Source: JAFMJV01 sp963814315
Lineage (GTDB): Bacteria; Chloroflexota; Limnocylindria; Limnocylindrales; CSP1-4
Assembly: GCA_963814315.1 (NCBI GenBank)
Contig: CAWFCG010000003.1
Location: forward strand, 1,346,118-1,410,117
Reading direction: 5' to 3'
Length of the DNA stretch: 64,000 nt
A program made the translations under genes and the position numbers. Position 1 is the first letter of the stretch. Each line of letters opens with the position of its first letter. Positions 17,047 through 24,336 of the stretch are shown piece after piece. The notes below the pieces were generated by a model. That model was not told where the DNA came from. It worked only from the letters and a program-made list of their open reading frames with translations, and did not search any database.

Positions 17047-17472
17047 TCGAACCATTGCGGGGTCCCACCAGGGGCTCCCCGAATACCAGGACCGGGTCGC
17101 ATCGCGCTGCGGCCCGGTCTTCGATTCTGTGGATAACTTGGCACGATATCGAGCCAGATCGCCTGCGCCATGGCCCGTGCCCTGTTAGGGTCTACCCTCC
17201 AGTTCACTCGAACGAGGCTAAACAAAAGACCCGCCGCAGCAGTGGCAGGGCTCTGGCACGCAAGACCGCCGTGGTCGAGCCTGCCGACCCAGGAGTGTGA
17301 TCCAGCTCCCCCAGATGCTGGAGCGCCCCGAATAGAGTCCCGGAGTGCGACCCGTCGCACCTGGTGACCAGACCACGAACCCCAGTTCTGTGGTCGCCTC
17401 TCTTACGCCCTGTCTCTGCGCGGTACCGCCGTTCGTGGCGCCCCAGCGTCCGCGTCCGGCCAGGAGGTACGC
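17047..17472. other. 426-bp intergenic region
   Basis: After the hairpin at 17090-17119, this region contains no gene that I can support. It should hold the promoter of the SpoIID-like gene that starts at 17473. Weakly AT-richer text around 17120-17230 is the best candidate. Confidence 0.4.
17090..17119 (+). terminator. Hairpin terminator after the membrane protein gene
   Basis: GACCGGG at 17090-17096 pairs with CCCGGTC at 17113-17119 around a GC-rich loop, followed by TTCGATTCTGTG. It lies 44 bp after the stop at 17046. The T-run is weak, so it may be an imperfect intrinsic terminator. Confidence 0.5.
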
Positions 17473-18774
17473 ATGCCCACGAGACTCGGCCGCGCCCATG
17501 AGGCGCACCACCAACCGACACGCCAAGGCGCATCGGGAGCCGTGTTCCGCATCACGCTCGGCGCCATCTTCGCACTCAGCGTCCTGTCGATCCCGCAGTT
17601 GACCGCACCCGACCCGGTGGCCGCCAGTTCGTCGTGTACCGGCTGGACCAGCAAGGCTTCCCCACCCAGGTCCATCCGCGTCCTGCGCACCGCCAGCGGC
17701 CGGGTCGAGCGGGTCGAGTTCCGACGCTACGTCGCCGAGGTCATGGCCTCGGGCGAGTGGCCCAGCCGCCTCAACAAGGCGACGCTCGAGGCCGGTGCCC
17801 TCGCTACCAAGCAGTACGCCTGGTACTACGCCATGAAGGGCCATCATCGCGCCCACTACGCCCGCGGCGGCAAGTGCTACGACGTCCGGGACGACACCAT
17901 GGACCAGCTCTACCGGCCCGAGCGTGCCAAGCCCACCAACAGGCAGTGGCAGGCCATCAACAAGACCTGGAACCTGACCCTGCGCAAGAACGGACGCTTC
18001 TTCCTCACCGGCTACCGGGCAGGTGTCGTCGGCACCTGCGCCGGCGACGCCAACGGCTGGAAGCTCTACGCGAAGAGCGCCAACGCATGCGCCCACAAGG
18101 GCTGGTCCAGCAAACGCATCCTCAAGACATACCTCAGTCCCAACCTGGCGTTCGCGCGCACGAAGAAGGGCGGCCCCATCGTGGCCGATCCGAAGATCAA
18201 GCTCACCGCCGGCAACGTCGTGTCTGGGGCCGTCACCGTCACCTGGCGGCCATTCAGCAAGGGCGCCGATATCGCCAGCTACAAGCTCGAGCGCCAGACC
18301 GGCCGGGGTGACTGGAAGACCGTCGCGGCCAACCACGCCGTCTCGAAGCGGGTGGGAGTCTGGCTCAAGACCGGTTACAACAACCGCTTCCGCGTCAAGG
18401 CCACCGACAGCAAGGGCAACAGCGGGCCCTGGGCCTATAGCCCACGTCGGAAGGCGGCGATCCGCGGACCCGTCGGGAGGATCCTCGCTGGCGCTGCCGC
18501 CCAGACGGCAGTCAGCCACGCTCCCAAGGCCAGGATGCGGTTCAAAGGCCGCTCCATCGGCTTCGTCACGCGCACCGGTCCGGGCATGGGGCAAGCCAGG
18601 ATCATGGTCAACGGCAAGCGGGTGGCCGTGGTCGACCTTGAGCGCGCCAAGACCACTGACGGCAAGCTGGTGTGGACCCGAAACTGGAAGACGACGAAGA
18701 AGCGCACGATCGTGGTGAAGGCCGTCGATCCCGGGCAACGTGTCGACTTCAAGGGCTTCTACATCCTGTACTAG
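17473..18774 (+). CDS. Secreted SpoIID/LytB-domain protein with FN3 domain
   Basis: 433 residues. The signal peptide is around residues 25-50 (ITLGAIFALSVLSIPQLTA), unusually preceded by about 25 polar residues. Residues ~68-200 are a SpoIID-like domain: VEFRRYVAEVMASGEWPS and LEAGALATKQYAWYYAM match the YLxxVVxxEM and ALKAQAVAARTYA patterns of amidase-enhancer proteins that cut denuded glycan or anchor wall enzymes. A fibronectin type III-like domain spans ~225-320. The last ~100 residues are a beta-rich module similar to carbohydrate-binding tails. The start has AGGAGG seven bases upstream. The role is probably cell-envelope remodelling rather than sporulation. Confidence 0.82.
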   Translation: MPTRLGRAHEAHHQPTRQGASGAVFRITLGAIFALSVLSIPQLTAPDPVAASSSCTGWTSKASPPRSIRVLRTASGRVERVEFRRYVAEVMASGEWPSRLNKATLEAGALATKQYAWYYAMKGHHRAHYARGGKCYDVRDDTMDQLYRPERAKPTNRQWQAINKTWNLTLRKNGRFFLTGYRAGVVGTCAGDANGWKLYAKSANACAHKGWSSKRILKTYLSPNLAFARTKKGGPIVADPKIKLTAGNVVSGAVTVTWRPFSKGADIASYKLERQTGRGDWKTVAANHAVSKRVGVWLKTGYNNRFRVKATDSKGNSGPWAYSPRRKAAIRGPVGRILAGAAAQTAVSHAPKARMRFKGRSIGFVTRTGPGMGQARIMVNGKRVAVVDLERAKTTDGKLVWTRNWKTTKKRTIVVKAVDPGQRVDFKGFYILY

Positions 18775-18804
18775 CGACAGGACCATCGAGCCGGAGACGA
18801 CGCG

Positions 18805-19965
18805 GTGGCAGCACGGCAGAGTCACGCCATCATGTACATGTCTGGCCATCGCCCTAGCCGCCGCCGTCCGCCGTCCGCAGGAGGGCGTGCCCCCATCGCG
18901 CTCGCGCTGACGTTGTTGCTTCTCGCAGTCGGGGCGACTGCCTTGCCTGCGCCGACCGCTGCCTCGTCGGGCGGTTGGACGACGCCAAAGCGGGTCTTCA
19001 CGCACAGCTCTGCTCCAAGCCACCAGATGGTCGTCGACGGCGCCGGCAAGGTGCACATCGCGACTGACCGGGGCAGCGGCGGCGTCTGGTACGTGACCAA
19101 CGCATCCGGCTCGTGGGAGAAGTGCCAGGTGAGCGACGACGATGACCGCTGGCCCAGCATCGCCATCGACGGTGGCGTCATCCACATCGCCTTCGCTCGC
19201 CTGACCGACGGCCAGAAGGGCATCTACACCGCGTCGAGCGACCAGCTCGGCAGTGGCTCGGAGTGCGACTGGACCGTCAGCCGTCGATCAAGCGGCGGTG
19301 CCGGCGGTCCCTCGATGGGTGCCCGTGGCGGCAGCTTGTCGATCGCATTCGAGGCCAGCAACCGGAAGCTGCGGTTCATCAAGGGTCCGGCGTCCGTGAC
19401 TGACTGGACGCTCGACGAGGTCATCGACGGCAGGTGCTGCACCAGCCCGGTCGCGCTGGTGCTCACCAACTCCGGCGCGCCGCGTGTTGCCTACGGTGCT
19501 GGCACCTCCAAGGCCAAGGGCCTGAAGTACGGAGTCCGCACCAACTCCGGCTGGAAGAGGTCGACGGCCCATGGCGGCCGCGTCAAGCACGTCGCGATGG
19601 CGCTCGACCAGACGCCCGGCCTCTTCGGCCAACCGCCGTCGAATGCCCCTCATATCGCCTTCGCCGTCAAGAAGAAGGGCACTTTCGTGTCCGTCAAGGG
19701 CAGCTCAGGCGCCAGCGGGCGGTGGGAAGAACGGAAGATCGCGAGGGCGGTCGGTCCGCTCGACCTCACGCACCATAGCAACGTCAGCTTCATCGTCTAC
19801 GCGACCGGTGGTGACCTGCGCTACGCCCGAGCCAGCGGAGGCATCTGGAGCGGCGGCATGCTCAGTCGCGGAAGCAGCAACAGCCGGCCACAAGTCGACG
19901 ATGGCCGGCTGACGTTCACCCGACAGGGCACGAATGCGGGCATCTACTACACCAGACCGAAGTAG
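18805..19965 (+). CDS. Secreted beta-propeller-like protein, unknown function
   Basis: 386 residues with a long N-terminal lead, then a hydrophobic signal (IALALTLLLLAVGATALPA) and a mature part from about residue 52. The body repeats short Trp/Ser/Gly-rich blades such as KVHIATDRGSGGVWYVTNAS and IDGGVIHIAFARLTDGQ, as in sialidase-like propellers. No catalytic motif is recognised. The GTG start has GGAG eight bases upstream. It follows the SpoIID-like gene by 30 bp on the same strand and is likely co-transcribed. Confidence 0.75.
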   Translation: MAARQSHAIMYMSGHRPSRRRPPSAGGRAPIALALTLLLLAVGATALPAPTAASSGGWTTPKRVFTHSSAPSHQMVVDGAGKVHIATDRGSGGVWYVTNASGSWEKCQVSDDDDRWPSIAIDGGVIHIAFARLTDGQKGIYTASSDQLGSGSECDWTVSRRSSGGAGGPSMGARGGSLSIAFEASNRKLRFIKGPASVTDWTLDEVIDGRCCTSPVALVLTNSGAPRVAYGAGTSKAKGLKYGVRTNSGWKRSTAHGGRVKHVAMALDQTPGLFGQPPSNAPHIAFAVKKKGTFVSVKGSSGASGRWEERKIARAVGPLDLTHHSNVSFIVYATGGDLRYARASGGIWSGGMLSRGSSNSRPQVDDGRLTFTRQGTNAGIYYTRPK

Positions 19966-20117
19966 GCACGCGCCGAACGACCCCATAGAGGGACTCGTCC
20001 GCGACCCGAACGACCGGAGGCCTGCCATCCTCTCCGACAACCTGACCGCACCGGAGCTTGGTGGCGCGGTGTACCCTCTGGCGATCCGATCGGAGCCGCA
20101 ACGCCGGAGGTCCCCCT

Positions 20118-20966
20118 ATGTCCCGTGTCGTCCGTGGTGCGCTCGTCCAGGCTACCTGGACAGGCGACAAGGAAACGATGATCCAGAAGCACGAGCAGCA
20201 CGCTCACGAAGCCGCCAAGCAGGGTGCCCAGTTCATCCTGTTCCAGGAGCTCTTCTACGGGCCCTACTTCTGCCAGGTGCAGGATCCGCAGTACTACTCG
20301 TACACCGAGCTCATCCCGGACGGCCCCACGACAGCGCGCATGCAGGACCTCGCCAGGGAAACCGGCATGGTGATCGTAGCGCCGATGTACGAGCAGGACG
20401 AGAAGGCCTCGGGCATCTACTACAACACCGCCGCCATCATCGATGCCGACGGGACATACCTGGGCAAGTACCGCAAGACGCACATCCCGCACGTGCAGGG
20501 CTTCTGGGAGAAGTTCTACTTCCGCCCCGGCAACATGGGTTATCCGGTCTTCGAGACGGCCATCGCCAAGTTCGGGCTCTACATCTGCTACGACCGTCAC
20601 TTCCCCGAAGGCGCGCGCGCGCTGGGCCTGAACGGTGCCGAGATCGTGCTCATCCCCAGCGCCACCTCACGCGGCCTGTCGGAGTACCTGTGGCACATCG
20701 AGCAGCGCTCGCATGCGGTCGCCAACGGCTACTTCGTGGGCACCATCAACCGCGTCGGCATCGAGCCGCTCGGCGAGGACGACTTCTACGGGCAGTCGTA
20801 CTTCTGCGACCCGCGCGGCCAGTACGTTGGCGAGATCGGCGATGCCTTCAAGGAGGAGCTGATCGTGCGGGACATCGACTTCGACATGGTCAAGCAGGTG
20901 CGTGACACGTGGCAGTTCTATCGTGACCGCCGACCCGACGCCTACGAGGATCTCGTCCGACCCTAG
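20118..20966 (+). CDS. Nitrilase-family amidohydrolase (beta-ureidopropionase-like)
   Basis: 282 residues, cytosolic. The Glu-Lys-Cys triad is complete: E44 in FILFQELFYG, K120 in YLGKYRKTHIP and C157 in GLYICYDRHFPEGAR. The pattern is that of N-carbamoyl-beta-alanine amidase or N-carbamoylputrescine amidase. Together with the dihydropyrimidinase at 27182 and the semialdehyde dehydrogenase at 29461, it points to hydrolysis of N-carbamoyl-beta-alanine, the third step of reductive pyrimidine breakdown. The ATG has GGAGG eight bases upstream. The following GT87 gene overlaps its 3' end by 65 bp. Confidence 0.88.
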   Translation: MSRVVRGALVQATWTGDKETMIQKHEQHAHEAAKQGAQFILFQELFYGPYFCQVQDPQYYSYTELIPDGPTTARMQDLARETGMVIVAPMYEQDEKASGIYYNTAAIIDADGTYLGKYRKTHIPHVQGFWEKFYFRPGNMGYPVFETAIAKFGLYICYDRHFPEGARALGLNGAEIVLIPSATSRGLSEYLWHIEQRSHAVANGYFVGTINRVGIEPLGEDDFYGQSYFCDPRGQYVGEIGDAFKEELIVRDIDFDMVKQVRDTWQFYRDRRPDAYEDLVRP

Positions 20967-22074
20967 GCCCGATGGGCGCGGGGAGGCCGCTGGGCTGGGG
21001 CGGAACTGGGCGCTCCTGGCCGGGCTGGTATTGGCCACGCTGGGCGGACTCTGGCTGATTCTCGGCCTCGTCTCCTTCCCGGGGGGTGAGGGCTGGGGCT
21101 ACGACTACCAGTCCTACGCGAACGCCGCCGAGCGGCTAGCCGAGACCGGCACGTTGTACCCAGAGTACGCACTCGAAGGGCCGTATCAGACCGGCTCCAT
21201 CTGGAATTACTACTACACACCGCCGCCGGGCATCGTCATCGGCCCCCTGTCCCTACTTGGCGACGAGCTTGCGGTGACCATCTGGTTCCTGTTGCACATC
21301 GCGGCGCTGGCGGTTGCCTGTGCGCTGATGCCGGTGCCGGTGTGGGTGCGCTTGGCGGCCTTCGGCGTCGCCGCATCTAGTTACGGGGTCACTCGCGACC
21401 TCGTGCTCGGCAATGTGAGCGTGCTGCTGCTGCTGCCCCTGTCGGCAGCCTGGCGCTGGCTCGACCGACCAACCGGCTCGGTCGCGCAGGCATTGGCGAT
21501 GACGGTTCGTCCGATGCTCGGCGTGCTGCTCATCTGGCAATTGCTCCGCCGACAGTGGCGGGCGGTCGCCTGGACCATCGCCAGCGGGCTCGTGATCATC
21601 GCGCTCTCTCTCCCCTTCGTCGGGATAGAAGGCTATCGTGACTACCTCATCGTGCTGCGCAATCTCAGTGGACTGACCGGCGTGGCCAACAATTACGATC
21701 TGAGCTCGACGGCTCTGATGTTGGGTGCCGACCAAGCGGGCGCAAAGCTTGCCCTCCTCGCCAGCTACGCCGTCGGCATCGCCGCCATCGGACTCAGCTT
21801 GCGCCGAGACCGGGAGGTCGGCTTCATGGTCACCATCACGGCCTCTCTCCTCCTCGCTCCGTTGCTCTGGGACCACTACCTCTCGATGCTGGTCTTGCCG
21901 GCGGCATTCCTCGCCGCGCGCGGGCGGGCCTGGGCTCTGGCGTTGCCCTTGGCGTCGTGGTTGCCAGGCGAGATGCTGCCATTCGTCGTCCTTGCTGCCG
22001 TGTTCCTGCCGTTCCTGGCGCGCGACGCCGAACCTGAGCAGGCATCCGCGCTGCGTCTGGCCGCCACCGGGTGA
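20902..22074 (+). CDS. GT87 (DUF2029)-family membrane glycosyltransferase
   Basis: 390 residues as read, with about 9-10 membrane helices and a periplasmic YDYQSYANAAERL segment near residue 68, where GT-C enzymes of this family carry their catalytic Asp. It probably uses a polyprenyl-phosphate sugar donor. The GTG at 20902 overlaps the amidase gene by 65 bp and has no clear ribosome site, so the true start may be at 20923 or later. Removing one G from the GGG at 22069-22071 would extend the protein to a stop at 22225, adding another hydrophobic segment (FAPALLLATVGLLFVLP) and a charged tail. The reported end may therefore be a frameshift artefact. Confidence 0.72.
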   Translation: MTRGSSIVTADPTPTRISSDPRPDGRGEAAGLGRNWALLAGLVLATLGGLWLILGLVSFPGGEGWGYDYQSYANAAERLAETGTLYPEYALEGPYQTGSIWNYYYTPPPGIVIGPLSLLGDELAVTIWFLLHIAALAVACALMPVPVWVRLAAFGVAASSYGVTRDLVLGNVSVLLLLPLSAAWRWLDRPTGSVAQALAMTVRPMLGVLLIWQLLRRQWRAVAWTIASGLVIIALSLPFVGIEGYRDYLIVLRNLSGLTGVANNYDLSSTALMLGADQAGAKLALLASYAVGIAAIGLSLRRDREVGFMVTITASLLLAPLLWDHYLSMLVLPAAFLAARGRAWALALPLASWLPGEMLPFVVLAAVFLPFLARDAEPEQASALRLAATG

Positions 22075-22236
22075 GCGGCGACAGACAACGCATCCGTCCA
22101 GACCGTCGGCGTTCGCCCCGGCGCTGCTGCTGGCCACCGTCGGACTGTTGTTCGTGCTGCCTGATCGGCGGGACGACAGGGGCACGGAGCAGCGCGGGCT
22201 ATCGCCGCAGCCGCGTAGCGTGTAGTCTGCCGGGCC

Positions 22237-23244
22237 ATGGACTTCGGATTCACCCTTAAGCCCGAGCACAGCATCGAGCGCACCATCGCCCTGACCCGCC
22301 AAGCGGAGGCGGCCGGCTTCAGCTACGGCTGGTTGTTCGACTCGCACATCCTGTGGAAGGAGGTCTATCCCCTCCTGACGCTGATGGCGGTCAACACCGA
22401 CAAGATGCGCCTGGGCACCTGCGTCACCAACCCGGCAACCCGGGACATCACCGTGACCGCCAGCGTGCTGGCCACGCTCGATGAGATCTCCGGCGGGCGC
22501 ATGGACCTGGGCATCGGACGTGGCGACAGCGCCCAGCGTGTGCTTGGCAAGGGCCCCGTCAAGACGCGCGTGCTGGACAACGCGGTGCGTATCATCAAGG
22601 ACCTCGTCGAGGGCCGCACCGCGACCTACATGGATACCCAGCTGGACCTGACATGGACGCCGGGCTACGAGTTGCCGGTCTGGATCGCCGGCTACGGCCC
22701 GATGGTGTTGGGCATGGCCGGTCGAGCTGCCGACGGCATCATCCTGCAGCTGGCGGACCCGGCGCTGATCGAGTGGCTGATCGGCATCATGCGGGGAGCG
22801 GCCATCGAGGCCGGACGTGATCCCGCCGAGATCAAGGTCCAGGCCGCCGCACCGGCCCATGTCGGCCCTATCGAGGAGTGCCGCGAGCACGTGCGCTGGT
22901 TCCCGGCCCTCGTCAGCAACCACGTCGTGGACCTGGTCAACACGTACCCCCGCGAACAACTGCCCGAGTCGCTCACCGGTTACATCCGCGACCGCGAGGG
23001 CTATGACTACCGCCACCATGCTGAGGTCGGCTCGGACAACGCCCAGTTCGTCAACGATGAGGTCACCGATCGATTCAGCGTCGTGGGTCCGCCCGAGGAG
23101 CACGTACGACGACTCCTGGAGCTGCACGAAGCCGGTGTTGACCAGTTCAACGTCTACCTCATGAATGGCGAGGAAGAGGCGCAGCTGGAAGCCTACGGCC
23201 GGGACGTCATCCCGGCCTTCCGAGCGGCCCTCGGCGAGGTCTGA
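22237..23244 (+). CDS. LLM-class F420-type oxidoreductase (TIGR03842/CPS_4043-like)
   Basis: 335 residues, a luciferase-like TIM barrel. The N-terminus MDFGFTLKPEHSIERTI and the conserved TCVTNPATRDITVTAS and GRMDLGIGRGDSA blocks are those of the TIGR03842 subfamily as I recall it. These bind coenzyme F420 or FMN and transfer hydride. From memory, this subfamily is often near dihydropyrimidinase genes, as here, so a redox step on pyrimidine-derived compounds is plausible but unproven. The ATG lacks a clear ribosome site but matches the family's N-terminus exactly. Confidence 0.85.
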   Translation: MDFGFTLKPEHSIERTIALTRQAEAAGFSYGWLFDSHILWKEVYPLLTLMAVNTDKMRLGTCVTNPATRDITVTASVLATLDEISGGRMDLGIGRGDSAQRVLGKGPVKTRVLDNAVRIIKDLVEGRTATYMDTQLDLTWTPGYELPVWIAGYGPMVLGMAGRAADGIILQLADPALIEWLIGIMRGAAIEAGRDPAEIKVQAAAPAHVGPIEECREHVRWFPALVSNHVVDLVNTYPREQLPESLTGYIRDREGYDYRHHAEVGSDNAQFVNDEVTDRFSVVGPPEEHVRRLLELHEAGVDQFNVYLMNGEEEAQLEAYGRDVIPAFRAALGEV

Positions 23245-23313
23245 GCCGGTCTCTCGGCCCCAAGGGATGTCGGCCAACCCGGATTTCGGGCGCCTGTGGC
23301 ACCATCCGAGCGG

Positions 23314-24267
23314 ATGAGTGGACCGACCAGACCCCCCAGTGGCAGCGCTGCCCGGCAGCCGTGGACGCCGGAACAGGCCGCCAAGGGTGTGACCTGCCCC
23401 GCGTGCGGGCTAGCCAACGAGGTTGGCACGCGCGTCTGCCGCAACTGTGGCCTGCCCATCGCGAACGCCACCGATCCGTTGCGCGGCGTCGCGCCCGGCC
23501 GGGTCGATATGCCCAGCACCAAGCGGTCGGGGCTGAGCGCTACCATCGGGCTCCTGCTCGTGGTCGGTCTGCTCTTGGTGGGCGGTAGCCTGGCCGTTTC
23601 GGGTGGCGGCATCCTCGGCAGTGGTGGCCGGCTTGGTGCCGAGGGCGGCGCCACCCCCACCCCGGCACCGCAGAGCAGCAGCGCGCCTGAAGGTGGCCAG
23701 GTCGTCATCGACGGCACGGAAGGCGACCCCCAGGACCCAGAAGCGGCCATCACCGCGACAGGCACGTCCTTCGGATACACCTGTGACGATGGCGCCATCA
23801 AGGATGTGACCAGACTCAAGTGGCTCCTGGGCGAGGTCCAGGCTGGCACTCGCGTGGGTGAGGATGGTGCCTTCGACGAGATCTATTGGACGCTATCGCG
23901 ACAGTCCAAGACCCGCTCCAAGAAGGGCACCACGGTCACCATGGAGTGGAGCACACCCAAGGACGTCCAGGAGCAGTATGGCGTCCCTCGTGTGCAGGGC
24001 GATCGCGCCCTCCTCGTCACCTTCGACGGTCCGGTGAGCGTCACGGCCAACCAGACCATCGAGGCTGACCAGCTGGAGGCTGAGGGCATCGACCAGATCA
24101 AGAAGATCCAGCTCTTCGAGGGCGCCGATGGCAAGGTCCGGACGGCCATCGGCCTGCGCACGGAGAGTTGCGCGCGCATGGAGGCCAAGAATTGGGGCAG
24201 CAAGAAGGATAAGCCCGCCAACTCGCGCATCGTTCTCGATATCGAGAACTTCGGCACCGCCGGGTAG
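23314..24267 (+). CDS. Zinc-ribbon, single-TM protein with extracytoplasmic domain
   Basis: 317 residues. The cytoplasmic end carries a zinc ribbon (CPACGLANEVGTRVCRNCG, residues ~27-45). A single membrane helix (IGLLLVVGLLLVGGSLAV) follows at ~78-95, then a Ser/Pro linker and a ~170-residue beta-rich outer domain. That domain includes SKKGTTVTMEWSTPKD and VTFDGPVSV and loosely resembles AMIN-like modules. The ATG at 23314 is preferred over a GTG at 23296, though both are weakly supported. Function unknown. Confidence 0.72.
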   Translation: MSGPTRPPSGSAARQPWTPEQAAKGVTCPACGLANEVGTRVCRNCGLPIANATDPLRGVAPGRVDMPSTKRSGLSATIGLLLVVGLLLVGGSLAVSGGGILGSGGRLGAEGGATPTPAPQSSSAPEGGQVVIDGTEGDPQDPEAAITATGTSFGYTCDDGAIKDVTRLKWLLGEVQAGTRVGEDGAFDEIYWTLSRQSKTRSKKGTTVTMEWSTPKDVQEQYGVPRVQGDRALLVTFDGPVSVTANQTIEADQLEAEGIDQIKKIQLFEGADGKVRTAIGLRTESCARMEAKNWGSKKDKPANSRIVLDIENFGTAG

Positions 24268-24336
24268 CCACACCGCACTCAGTGCGACCCGCGGACTCGG
24301 TACGCTTGGCGGACCCAGCACGGCCCGCGGACCCAT

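Noticed and set aside
17218..19185. 655-codon minus-strand open frame
   Set aside because: It lies opposite the SpoIID-like gene, which has a signal peptide, domains and a ribosome site; the antisense product has none.
21253..23277. 674-codon minus-strand open frame
   Set aside because: It is antisense to the GT87 and LLM oxidoreductase genes and has the composition of a GC-rich antisense frame.
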